A DNA stretch of 64,000 nt from Tubiluchus corallicola (taxonomy: Eukaryota > Priapulida > Priapulimorpha > Priapulimorphida > Tubiluchidae): the NCBI GenBank assembly GCA_030141605.1, contig JAQGDQ010000225.1, forward strand, positions 188,001 through 252,000. The letters run 5' to 3'. Made by a program: the position numbers and the translations under genes. Of the stretch, positions 54,301-64,000 are shown one piece after another. The stretch's first letter is position 1; each line of letters opens with the position of its first letter. The notes below the pieces were generated by a model, which was given only the letters and a program-made list of their open reading frames with translations, was not told where the DNA came from and searched no databases.

Positions 54301-57300
54301 TTCCGACTTGTAATCCAGAAGTTATTGTTTCAAATCACGTTCAGTCTAGATTTCATGTTTCCTTTGTTCCAATGAAGTTTAATTTGTAAATCATAAATTA
54401 TATATTAGTTGTATAAGAGTCATGGTTATATATTATTACTATATTTAATTTAGTTTAGTTTATTAACACTCAGTTAAAATTTACAGTGTAAAAACATGTA
54501 ACAATACAACAGTATATGCATTAAAATAAAAAAATACATTGAAATAAATAAAATTTTCTTTGTGCTGGGGAGACACACAGAAAAACTGCTTACACATGCC
54601 TTTTATACTTGATTTGAAAAAGTTCAAGATCAACTAAATTGTCGCCTTTTACGGAAAATTTAACATTTGCTGCTGTCACAAGCGGAGAACCATTCGCAGA
54701 AATTGGAAGAAAACCCCATATGCGAACGATCCGATTTGAAAAAATTGTCCAAACTGCTTTTTATTTGTTTTTCGTACAAAAAGTTTCAATGAAGGCGCCT
54801 ACGGTCAGATGGCGCCCTAATAAAAAACGTTTCGCCACTCCAACCTACTTCTTTATGAATGATTTAAAGTCTTCGAAAGACTTTAAATTTAAACGTTTTT
54901 TTGTATCTAAAAATTTTTAACCCTGACACATAAACAGACTGTCAGAGTACGAGCTACCAACTAAAACAGTTTACGTGTAAAATATCTTTGAACGCTTTCG
55001 AACAACATCAATGTCACCTAGCTGATATGGATACCACGGTGGTGAACAATATTCAACAATTGGCCTTACATGTTTTATACGTCCTAAAAGTACTTCTTTA
55101 TCATTGTGCTAAATATTCTACAAATTACGTTAGAAATTAGAATCCTATTAGAATCGTATTAAAACACGTATATCGGGTTTTAAATATAACCCTTATAAAC
55201 AATTATTTTGAATTTAACACTCGTTAGGTTAAGCTGTGTTAGTTTGATGTTCTTTACACAAATCGAATCATGTTAGTCCGCGGCGCCAGACGGCTCACAA
55301 TTTGAAACAATGATTAATTTGCCAACTGGTACTGGGCATTTACCAGCGAAATGCGGCTTGACGTAATCTGTGCAAATCTCAGCGGTCTAATTGCTAACAT
55401 GGTGCGATCTATACATGTTTCCAAGCTGGGAGCCTTTAATCCTGGTTTGTTGCACGTCACTGGTGGTCAAATGACTAAATCTGTTTGCCTGCCACAAAGC
55501 GAGCAGCCGAGGAATTTGTTTTGTCGAATGATTTTTGACTAGCGAACAATGGCGGCTGTTGGAACATTGTTTAAAGAGAGCTTGTTAACATGGGATAATC
55601 AATGACAGCCCAGGGCAAAACGAGAATAAAGAAGGGGTTTTCGCGGCGCCCCAGTAGAGAGCACGTTGATACACATCAGCGCTCCAACCTGCCTTCCCTA
55701 TTATCGTATTACTGGTTAATTATGTAGACCCCTCCTTCATCATTACGTTCACAGAAGATCTACTTTAGCTGGGACATTATTCTAATACATTAGCAACTAG
55801 TTTAACAGTTATAATTCTTGTGGAAACAAGAGCTTAAAGAAAGCTCCTTGGGAATTATCCCACATTTTACTGTTATGCCACTAACACATGTCAATGCCAT
55901 CATAGTAGAGCATGATAATGGAAATTAAGGCTTTTAGTAATTACTTTAATTAGCTGATCAACATAAGACTAAGATAATTAAAGCCATTATAATAGGTGTA
56001 ACTATATGCGACAGCTCACGAGAGCATGAAATTGAATCATCTAATGGAGTCCTAATGCAGTGAAAATAACAAAGTTTGACAGGCAAAAAAGTTTTCCGAA
56101 GGAAAATGTTATCAATGGTCTTCCAGTGAAGACCAATGCTGTTCAAATACTGGGTCATATGATATTCATGCACACAAGAACTAGTTGGTTAATATCATGT
56201 ATTTCTCTTAAATAAAATAAACAGTTCTTTACCTTTTCCAAAGGCCAGATTGATGTCCACTTCATCCACAGGACTATGGTTGTCCTCAACAAATATGACA
56301 GGAATGACTTCACTCCACATGCGAAAGGCAAGCGAAAGGGCAGTCCGTTGCTTGTTGATAGTCAGTTGCGTACTGTAGCCAGTGTCCACCAATCTCCAGG
56401 TTACAGTCTTCCGGGAAAACGCATCACCCGCATCGTAACCCAGCACCGTTGATCGCTTCCACCGCGTCCGCCGCAGTTCACGCATCCTGTCCACCACCTT
56501 CTTCAACTTTTTATCATGAACACCACTGTCCATGTCTGCCACTAGTTGTTCTGCCCATCTGCGCCTGCGCAGAGCAACTTCAGTCTCTGGTGTCTTGTAC
56601 GACGATACCAAAATGTTCCTCAACAAGGAACCACCATGAGTCGACCGTTTCCGTCGTGCAAAGCTCGTCTGGTTCACATTTTCTGCCGTCACGGGCAATG
56701 TTACGTTTTCCACTTGTGTCAATTTGGGCTCATCATCGCGGTTACCGCACCGAGTCTCGCTCATTTTCTTTTTTGTCGCTTCGTCCACAATGCCTGTTTG
56801 GGGAAGTTTGTAGTTCTTCTGGTATTTGCGGACGGCGTCACGGACAGCCATCTCATCACAATTGTTCTGGTCACCCTCGTATGGTGACAGTAGGTTCATT
56901 GCCGCTGCATCAAAGATGTTCCGTTTCTTTCGCGCAGGAGGAACCTTGCACAACAGATAGCCATACTTTTCCAACATGGCCTAAAAAAAAATTGCATTGT
57001 TTCAAATCTAGTGGCAAAATCATTGTTAAAATTTTATCATGAAAGTCCAACAAAAATGTCTAAATTGCAGCGATAAGCAAGCTTTGAAAGTAACAGAAGA
57101 ACCAAATCTCACAACACGTCTCTTGTTACTATTTCTGATGCTGCATTGCAAAAACGTTATGATTGAATGAACCCTAATGATATGTACAAATAATGTTAAG
57201 ATTTTTAGCGAGGTTCAGCAACATCTCCCAGTTTTGAAACAAGAAAGTCAATTCCCATTTCTGCTTCTCCCTGAGGATAAAGTTATACAACATGTTTCAG

Positions 57301-59562
57301 CGTTGCTTCTAGGACTCTGAAGAGGATTTGTTGATATTTAGACCTCAGAACAGTATCATCCAACAAGCAGGGGGCACACAGCTCACCAGGGGCATGCAGC
57401 TAAGCTTCTAAAGAGGGACCCTTTGACGGCAGTGGTTATTGATGGGTTAGTGTATCAATGTCTGCGCCCATGGAAGGTCCGGAATAGTATTTGCTCAGGT
57501 CTTGCCTTCAAATCAGCGAGTTGTAGCAAATCAAACAGACTGCCACCAGCTATATATGTCATTATACAGGGCCAGGCTTGGCCAACGCAACAAAGACTTT
57601 ACGAGCAAGGGGATAGTTTTTGCATTAAGAGGTTGTGAGGTGCCGGGAGGAGTTTTCTTAAAAAGGCGTCACGTCCGGAAAAAGAAAAATGGTTCACTGA
57701 AAAGAAAGACGCTTCTTCTTCTTCTTCTTCTTCACTGTTTTCATAGTCAATACTGTCGTCACCATGAAAATTACAGTCATCACTACTATCCCCGGTGCTG
57801 CCCTTACCACTGCTTCTCTGCAATGATGATGTTATCAGTGCTATCATCACTATTATCATCGTCAATGTTGCCACTATCATCACCATCGGTATCATCATCC
57901 CATCATCATCGTCATCGTCGTGTCATCATCATCATGGTCGGCGTCGTCAGCATCATCATCATTAACGTCATTTTCATCGTCATCATTATCAGTTATCAGA
58001 AATAGGCGTCATGATTGCTGCCACAGCTGGCGTCATTGTCATCATCATCATCATCATCATGGTCGGCATCGTCAGCATCATCATTATCAATTATCAGAAA
58101 TAGGCGCCATGACTACTGCCACAGCTGGCATCATTGTCATCGTTGCTTTTATCATCAGCATCTCCAACAGAAGCAGTAACAACAACTTTAACACACTGTC
58201 TCACATCACTTAATTTACTCATGCTAATTTAAGTGTTTTGTGATAATGTATAATTTATGCTAATGTGTGTTTTATCCTATTTTTGCTTGTCACACAGGAA
58301 ACAGACGCTCCAGACATTGCGCCCACACAGGGAAAATTTACAGCACAGCTCGGGAAAAAATTTGAAGCATTCTGACAAAAATTCTTCCACCAGGAGAAAC
58401 TCCTGGTTCAGATACCACCAGCGTTTAACAAAGGAACTTCTTTGTTTGCTTACTTCTATACAATTGATTTATTTAAGTTCAAGGAAAACATTGCAGGATA
58501 TACAGTAACAGTGAGTCGCTATAGTTGCTATTATTTAATGCTAGTTAAGAGGTTACGACAGTTCCGGACCCAAGTTCTGTGATTGCAAACCTCCTGAAAT
58601 ACTTTTACTTCTCAACAAAGAAATTTGATCAGCTAGATCAGTTGTTAAAGTCTGTGTATTACTTAAATAATTTGTTAAGCAAACTCCCTCACTTGTCACA
58701 AAGTTCTGCAAGGAATTTTTACGTGACCGAGTAACTTTTTTCTTCTTTTTTAATTACATAGCTTACTTGATGTTATTTCATTAAAAAAAAGAAAAAATCC
58801 ATTTTATACTGCATTTCATAAAATACATTAAATTATTATTTTAGCACTTCATCTGCCATGTAGTCTAATTAATACAGTCACTGGCATAGGCCAGCAATTG
58901 TCATGAATGTCACTATATTAGACAAGACTGCACGCCAGCAAAAATGCAAGTACAGCTGCTGCTCTAAAATAAGTTCGATAATACTTTAATTTTCAAAAAT
59001 TATTTTTAATCACAAAAACGTATAACTAGAGCAATATAAAATAGAAATTGCGAGGCAGTTTCAAAGTTTCGAATTTGTTTTTTCTTCAGTTGTGTATTCA
59101 AAGATGTCACCACAAGGACTTCGATAAACAGACGCTGCTCAATCAAACATTCGCAACATTATAAACTTTAAAAGATTTTACATGTAATTTCTTTCTTTTA
59201 TTTATTCATCTTATTTACCTTGTTTTATTTATTGATAATTTATTTCTATTTTATTTATTATTTCAATTTTATTTACTTATAATTTATTTCTTTGTCGACT
59301 GAACATTTGTTTGCCTATCAAATAGACAACAAGCAGACAAAATGGAAGAACAGTTAACAAACAATTTGAAAATTCAAAAAAAGTTTAATATACTCACTTC
59401 TGCATCTTGTTCTGACAGCACTTGGTTTGCATTCTTATTTACAATGTACTTCATCCTGTCTTGGTGGTCTCTAGACAAGAAGAAAGATTCACCGGTAGCA
59501 AAGGCAGAAATCACTAGGACAACAAATCCACAAAACAACACGTGTTGCGTAATATCAGCCAT
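45023..59562 (-). CDS. MMP21: Matrix metalloproteinase 21 orthologue, 6 coding exons
   Basis: Minus strand, coding exons in transcript order: 59562-59398, 56980-56233, 51449-51165, 50546-50304, 49687-49509, 45322-45023. The sum is 1,920 bases, 639 residues plus TAA, with all phases matching and GT-AG borders. Parts: signal peptide (about 1-25); prodomain with [18 protein letters not shown] (peptidoglycan-binding-like fold) and a cysteine switch TRCGNRDD (Cys about 133); furin-type sites RRKR (about 164-167) and RWKR (about 228-231); catalytic domain with zinc motif [11 protein letters not shown] (about 354-364) and Met-turn SIMYA; four-bladed hemopexin domain opened by GVCKGKFD and closed by [30 protein letters not shown] and KWYDICDV point specifically to MMP21. 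In vertebrates MMP21 is secreted and needed for left-right asymmetry. Start chosen at MADITQ because its context (A at -3, G at +4) is better than an ATG six codons upstream. The switch lacks both prolines of the usual PRCGxPD. Confidence 0.94.
46955..47510. repeat. Dispersed repeat family B, copy 1 (about 550 bp)
   Basis: Runs from ACATTTTAACACCTAT to about GGTTTTCCTTTA. It shares its order of blocks with 60428-60915: CATTTTAACACCTAT, GAACATAATTT, CACGCATGATCT, CGTGTGC. No coding frame. In the last intron of MMP21, same orientation as copy 2. Confidence 0.8.
48009..48400. repeat. Long polypurine/polypyrimidine tract (about 390 bp)
   Basis: The plus strand is almost only A and G with repeated GAGA, GAAAGA and later GACAGACA units. 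The coding (minus) strand of MMP21 is therefore CT-rich. All open frames across it are artefacts of composition. Confidence 0.9.
48922..49205. mobile_element. MITE, family A copy 2 (diverged)
   Basis: Starts ACGGCACGTTCAGATTAGCG and follows the same block order as 10581-10873 (AGAGCAAAACTT, CTCACTTCTCT, GCAACTGTCGGA, CACTTGCGAGTTT). The right terminus is degraded. In the last intron of MMP21. Confidence 0.78.
49509..49687 (-). CDS. MMP21: MMP21 coding exon 5: hemopexin blade 3
   Basis: Acceptor CATTCTTAG, donor GTAGGA. Reads [25 protein letters not shown], and [20 protein letters not shown]. Confidence 0.92.
50304..50546 (-). CDS. MMP21: MMP21 coding exon 4: hemopexin blades 1-2
   Basis: Acceptor TTTCTTTTAG, donor GTAAAT. 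Reads [15 protein letters not shown] and then [13 protein letters not shown], with the first hemopexin cysteine present. Confidence 0.93.
50668..50905 (+). mobile_element. tRNA-derived SINE
   Basis: The plus strand has a tRNA-like head: TTAAGAGCTAAAATACTGGC (A-box area) and GGGTTCAACTCC (B box, about 50712-50723). A non-tRNA body (ATGCCAAGGACTTAAG) follows, then an ATTATTATTA tail. Head, body and simple tail in this order are typical of a SINE. Located in MMP21 intron 3, opposite orientation to the gene. Confidence 0.7.
51165..51449 (-). CDS. MMP21: MMP21 coding exon 3: zinc-binding catalytic core
   Basis: Acceptor TTGTATTACAG, donor GTATGT. Contains [34 protein letters not shown] and SIMYAIYQ. 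All three zinc histidines and the catalytic Glu are present. Ends VQALYG, the end of the protease domain. Confidence 0.95.
52673..53003. repeat. Second polypurine/polypyrimidine tract (about 330 bp)
   Basis: The plus strand is dominated by GAGAAGA-type units (AGAAGAGAAGAGAAG). It lies in MMP21 intron 2 and has the same strand polarity as the tract at 48009. Confidence 0.88.
54110..54350. repeat. Two tRNA-like relics in opposite orientation (SINE remains)
   Basis: The minus strand around 54200-54130 has GGGAGCTGCGAGGTCTAC and GATTCTAATCCAGG. The plus strand around 54283-54345 has AGTGAGATAGCACCTTCC, GACTTGTAATCC and GTTTCAAATCACG, resembling a tRNA-Thr anticodon arm and T arm. Both have decayed boxes and are not expected to be functional tRNAs. 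Confidence 0.45.
56233..56980 (-). CDS. MMP21: MMP21 coding exon 2: prodomain and start of catalytic domain
   Basis: Acceptor TTTTTTTTAG, donor GTAAAG. Holds RKKR near its start, the prodomain helix, switch TRCGNRDD, the RRKR and RWKR processing sites, and [12 protein letters not shown] opening the catalytic domain. Ends LAFGKG in phase 1. Confidence 0.92.
57709..58150. repeat. (ATC)n-rich low-complexity region with an internal duplication
   Basis: CTT and ATC triplets on the plus strand. A block with ATCAGAAATAGGCG and GCCACAGCTGGC occurs twice (about 57990-58050 and 58090-58140). Open frames over it (Ser/His/Ile-rich) are repeat artefacts. In MMP21 intron 1. Confidence 0.8.
59398..59562 (-). 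CDS. MMP21: MMP21 coding exon 1: signal peptide
   Basis: Starts MADITQ, then the hydrophobic core [17 protein letters not shown], then the beginning of the prodomain. Donor GTGAGT after GAA, phase 0. An in-frame ATG at 59580 with weaker context could add six residues. Confidence 0.88.
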
Positions 59563-59599
59563 GTTCGTGTCTTTAAACATTTGATAGTCAATTCTCGCT

Positions 59600-60425
59600 T
59601 TAAATCACACGTTAATCCAATCAAGGTTCACAGGTCACCACAGTTCCTTGTCTGAGATTTCAAACCTCAAAGTTGTCTGCAAAAAAAACATTATACGTTT
59701 TTGGCAACATATTAGCATCAACTAGTTTCCGTTACCTGCTCAAATCTCTGTTTACAGCGGCAAAGATCAAACAAAATGAAAAATGTTTAAAACGAAGTAC
59801 TTCGGCTGCAAAAACGTTAACAAAGTCTTGACAACATTATTAAGCAACCGCAAGGTTTAAGGTCTGTCCTTTTTCATAAGCCACATTGTAGTCAATGCGG
59901 TTTTCCGAACATGGTGGTCGCTGCTCCGGTGTTGAGAAGGTGCAATCTAGCCATGACCACGTTTAAATCAACGGTTTTGTTAAATCGCAGAACATCAACA
60001 CTCTTCTAGATGCGCTCAGTTTGTAGTAAAATCAATTTACTCACAAACCTCAGAAAAAACCTCAGTGCTGATTACGACTTGCTAATGTAATTAATGTTGC
60101 TGCGTCTAATTTATGAACCTTGTACTTGTCCAAAGATGTACGTAATTATTCAACAGACAGTTAATTAAAATTTTACTTAAAACCGGAAGCGTACTCCGCA
60201 GCACCGCGGATTGCAATGGGAGCGTTAATTTAACCCTTGTCGAGTGGAGAGAGACTTTCACAACAATAAGGTATCGATACATTCGTCTTGACAGAAGTTA
60301 TGTCTTTTGTAATGCATGGTTAGCCGGTTACCGCCTATTTGTTACCCCATAATGTTGTGCTACTTTTTTGTTAGACATAGCTGCCAGATTAAAGGAAAAC
60401 AAAATGATTCTTCATATCCTACCCC
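59600..60425. promoter_or_regulatory. Upstream region of MMP21
   Basis: Sequence 5' of the MMP21 start on the minus strand. No gene seen, and no TATA box or other motif that I would defend. The promoter is expected here from position only. Confidence 0.3.
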
Positions 60426-60427
60426 TA

Positions 60428-60915
60428 AAGTATACATTTTAACACCTATCATAATGCCGAAGCGTTTCTGACAATTGAGTAATAGGCTAAAAACTTAATC
60501 AACGGCCAGCGAGCCCAACTACTATGACATCACAAGTGAACATAATTTTCAACAGCACACGCATTTCACGAAAAAAGTAAAGTACAGTGCCACAATACAA
60601 TATTTAGTGTGATGTACAAAATTCTGCAAATTTTAAGTTTTAAATTCAAATTTTAGGTTTACCGCTGTCTTGACGCATGATCTTTCGAACGTGTGCGCCA
60701 CATCACAACTGAACACATTTGAACAAGAGATATAGCACCTGTGTTTGTCCAATGTGTTTTCGGGATGCAATCGCTGGTACCTATCTAACTATAATAATTC
60801 CTTCACGTAAGTCATTCTTGAAAAAATGGTACATTCTTTTTAAAATGCTGTGTAGTTCTCAGAGTAGATTGTTTTGAGCTATAAGAGTTTTAAAATTGGT
60901 TTTCCTTTAAAGGTA
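60428..60915. repeat. Dispersed repeat family B, copy 2
   Basis: Diverged second copy of 46955-47510, same orientation, starting ACATTTTAACACCTATCAT and ending near TTTTCCTTTAAAGG. Lies just upstream of MMP21. Confidence 0.8.
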
Positions 60916-61351
60916 CAGCCAGACAATTAGGAAAACAGTTTTCATACAACAAAATATAGGTACAGTATAAACAACTTGTTTTTTCGGTATGCCCAAAAAG
61001 AAAGCAAACAAAGCATCTCCAATTTCTTTTTCATAAATTTTATCACAACATGCTTCTTATACTAGCGAAGTGTTTTCAGAACCACTGTCTGTAAACTAGA
61101 CAAACATTATCACCGAGTTACTACAAGCTGGTACATATACATTCTACAATAACTAACATATTATAATTCATTGTGTAAAGCAGCATAAATACAAGAAAAA
61201 TCCCTGAATACGATAAATGCACTGGATGAATATAGGCCTATCATAGCAACCAACTAAATAAGACAGAAAGTCGGACACTTAGAAGCGGTATCCTTTACGA
61301 CAGAATAAAATGGACAGAGTGTTGGGTAACGCTAATGGGGCCAAAGCTCAC

Positions 61352-61626
61352 GTGAGGGGGATATTTTTAAATCTCGAGCGTCGAACGTCCAAAAGCGAAA
61401 CAAGAGGGATTTCGATATGGAACGAGAAAGCCAGAAACAACAAAACGCTCAATGCCGAGCAAAACCAAATGCACAGACAAACCATCAGCACATGACCTCG
61501 AGTTCTCGAATTTACCATGGTGTAGGAGGAACTGGAAGGCGTCTGTGGCTGGCAATCCTGAAAAGAATTTGCTTTGTATCTTTTAAACAAATCAAGGTAT
61601 TCGTCTAAATGTTCACGCGTGCTCAT
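61352..61626 (-). CDS. Possible first coding exon of a single-pass membrane protein, unrecognised
   Basis: ATG at 61626 with A at -3, reading MSTREHLDEYLDLFKRYKAN, then a Ser-rich linker, a hydrophobic helix (VLMVCLCIWFCSALSVLLFL) and a basic stretch. A GTGAGC donor follows 61352, two bases before the in-frame stop, leaving phase 2. The layout (short basic/acidic tail, one helix, then a stem) resembles a type II signal anchor such as those of Golgi enzymes, but no catalytic exon was found downstream between here and MMP21. It may equally be a chance frame of 92 codons. Confidence 0.3.
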
Positions 61627-61762
61627 GCTTTTTGGCTTGCGTAAAATTAACGCATAAACTCCCAGATTTCATACTTAGACCTGGTTTAAAGCTCAAGAAA
61701 GCACTATTCGTAAATAAAGCTTAGAAAGCAGGACTACCGGAAAAAGATTCACCTGAAAAGAC

Positions 61763-61920
61763 AAGGGACCAGTGGACAAAGGACCACTAGGCCAATGTCA
61801 ACGGAAAATCATGTGACTGTGACCGCTTTGAAAGTGGCATAGCTGGTGATTTGTTCGGTTGTCCTTTGACCGGTAGTCCTTTGCCAGTTGGTCCTTTGTC
61901 CGATGGACCTTTGACCTACA
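61763..61920. repeat. Inverted and tandem GGTCCTTTG-type repeats
   Basis: GGACCAGTGGACAAAGGACC on the left is inverted relative to GGTCCTTTGTCC-like units on the right, which recur three to four times at about 15-base spacing (GTCCTTTGACC, GTCCTTTGCC, GTCCTTTGTCC). Confidence 0.7.
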
Positions 61921-62221
61921 GCCGTATACGGAATGAGGTAAAAGGGACAATCTGGACGTCATTCTTTGTCAATTCAGTTCTGTGTGTGAGACCTACTCTT
62001 GATAATGGACTAGATTTTGGTCCTGACACAAGACCTGCCTATGAGTGCGGAGTTTCCAGGCGACAAAATTTCGTGAAAAAAATGGAAAAGCAGAAAAAAG
62101 CTGTATAATGACTTCCAGTGTGTTGTGTATTGAACCCAGGCTGCAAATATCATTTATGCAGCGAAATCGTTTAAAGACAGGAAAAAGTTTATCATGCAAC
62201 AGTTCTAATTTTGGCAAATGA

Positions 62222-62222
62222 C

Positions 62223-62251
<29 letters not shown>
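62222..62251. repeat. (AAT)n microsatellite
   Basis: About ten uninterrupted AAT triplets. Confidence 0.9.
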
Positions 62252-62253
<2 letters not shown>

Positions 62254-62379
62254 CTTTGAAACGCAGAACGATTGCGTAAAATATATTACGTAATTGTTTA
62301 CCTTTTGAAGTTTCATATGACATTACAAATAGAACATAAACATACATAGTCCCTATAAGGAAAGTGTAAATGAGAACCA

Positions 62380-64000
62380 AATGGCTTAGCCACTGGCAGC
62401 CGCAATTTTGTCGCTAGGCTGTTCTCCATTCTCAAAATCACTTGAAAAATTGCTCTGAAATAGGGCAATCAACTGAAATCAACTTCCCATTGCTATGTAA
62501 ACATAGATAACACCGCACTGTTAAATTATTACTCCGCGTCTTATGCACAGGTACTAAATGAATTGATCCTTATAAAACAATGGATAAGAAAAAACCAGAC
62601 GTCATGCGCAAGAACACTGAAAAAAGTCAATCGTGAAACCTAAACTTGGATTACCTGCTAAGACAGCCATGTAACTGTAGATTTCCTGTAAAGCCTTGAC
62701 ATGCACAAAGCCGCATTGCATACTGCTTTCTTATGACCTCAATAACTCTATGTGCCTAACCATTGTCTGAACCCATGAACAAATTACTTAAATCCCGCAG
62801 CAAATTATGCAACGGCAAAGGCAGGCAATTTCCTGTTGTTGGTCAAGTCCTGTATACATGTTAAGTGAGCAGTAGAGAGAAAGCACTGGTCACTTCACGG
62901 CCGCTTGACTCCTTGTGTGTGTCCTTTTAATGTCCATTCCTGTTTGGTAACTGCCATGCATTATGTTTCATTGTCGAGAGTGCTCTTTTCTGCACTAACA
63001 GCTATTGTCTAGAACAGATAAAGAGTCCTCCTTGGGTATGAAATATCCCTGGGTATCCAAGCAGGGAGTATCCCAGCTGATATGATTTCACACTGGGATG
63101 GTAATTTGGTAAAGTGGCAATCATTATTAACCCTGCCATTGCGCAGCTTTCGCTGTGAATGTTTTTTTTTTCAAGAAGGATTTAGATATTCGTTCCCACC
63201 AAGCTGTATGGCAATCGGTATCTATAAACCAAGGAAAGAGATTAGTTTCTAAGCTACGTACCACAACTGGCACGCCTCCTACAGGAACACGAGGTGCACA
63301 GACGAGTTTATAGGCGATCGTATTCTCAGAACAGCGCCATTTTACACTGCAAAGTTAGACAAAGTTCTATAAATTTTCCAGCCTTCACTTATTGAAGCAG
63401 TTAGTTGAATTTATGTTGCTTAACAACCAGCTAATGGCAATAAAACTAAAACAATACCGCACTCGTATCTGCCATACTTGTACAATCACGTTTATAAGTC
63501 CGCAAAAAAAGAAAAACTTGATAAAGTGATGGATAGTTTCGAACCATTCACCCCAATGATTCAACAAGATGACAAAATAAATCAAGAAAAAGCAGTGAAG
63601 TTAACACATATGACATATTTATCACTTTTTGAAAGTTATGCAAAAATGAAATAAGAAATGCAATTCTCGTTTTATTCGAACTTAAGACCTGATTTTGATG
63701 CTAGTTTTGAATTTAAGGATTTATTGAATACTTAAAACTGCATGAAACACGGCAAATAACGAAAAGGCTAGACTTTAGCATCGATTCATGCAATGCAGAC
63801 ATCTGATACAAATTACTTAACTTTTATTAAATGATCACACCAAGACCATGCAAGTTGACTAAGTTGAACAATGATGATGTCGAATGCCTTGATTCGGGCT
63901 TTAAAGGGACAGAAAATGCAATTTTAAGTATATCCCAAAAACTTTCCACGCAAAGTTATGTTACTTAGCATTATGCTTATATGTTTCAAAGAAAATTCTT
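62380..64000. other. No gene seen
   Basis: AT-rich noncoding DNA to the end of the window. The short frame at 63385-63585 has no motif or splice support. Confidence 0.45.

Noticed and set aside
56449-57042. 197-codon plus-strand frame
   Set aside because: Antisense of MMP21 exon 2, which carries the prodomain and catalytic motifs.
57502-58213. Long Ser/His/Ile-rich frames
   Set aside because: Generated by the (ATC)n and (CTT)n repeats.

Overview
This is nuclear DNA of an animal, most likely an AT-rich (about 35% GC by eye) marine invertebrate. The reasons are long genes split by GT-AG introns, animal-type genes (an Aster/GRAMD1 protein, a CENP-H-like kinetochore protein, a DIDO1/PHF3 protein and an MMP21-type metalloproteinase), TTAGGG-like repeats, tRNA-derived SINEs, and LINE, hAT and piggyBac remains. 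Nothing bacterial or viral was seen. The phylum cannot be fixed by reading alone. All exon borders were worked out by eye from splice sites, reading phase and recognisable domains. No database or alignment was used.

Layout. 1-1446: a non-LTR retrotransposon on the minus strand whose reverse transcriptase frame runs open off the left edge. 3199-19413 (+): a GRAMD1 (Aster) gene; fourteen coding exons from 4457 join in frame into 582 residues (GRAM domain, acidic linker, VASt domain, one membrane segment, short coiled tail). Its introns hold two hAT-type MITEs with perfect 8-bp target duplications, a third MITE family, strong palindromes and a 169-bp tandem duplication. 22500-22690: a LINE fragment. 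23363-24151 (-): an intronless CENP-H-like gene. 24420-25125 (-): a CR1/jockey-like LINE relic. 25.8-30.7 kb: a repeat belt with a 540-bp minisatellite and a piggyBac-like short element. 30921-36503 (+): a 1,860-residue DIDO1/PHF3-family protein in a single coding exon, with a 3' UTR of about 1.1 kb. 37.6-45.0 kb: no gene seen; simple repeats and a fold-back with a telomere-like core. 45023-59562 (-): an MMP21 orthologue in six coding exons (639 residues), with polypurine tracts, a SINE and (ATC)n in its introns. 60.4-64.0 kb: dispersed repeats and one possible orphan exon of a membrane protein.

The four genes are unrelated in function: sterol transport at ER-plasma membrane contacts, kinetochore assembly, chromatin and RNA polymerase II regulation, and an extracellular protease linked in vertebrates to left-right patterning. 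No operon, gene cluster or new defence-like system was found. The most unusual material is the collection of palindromic elements (two carrying telomere-like cores), two multi-kilobase intron-free coding regions in an intron-rich neighbourhood, and the divergent cysteine switch of the MMP21-type protein.
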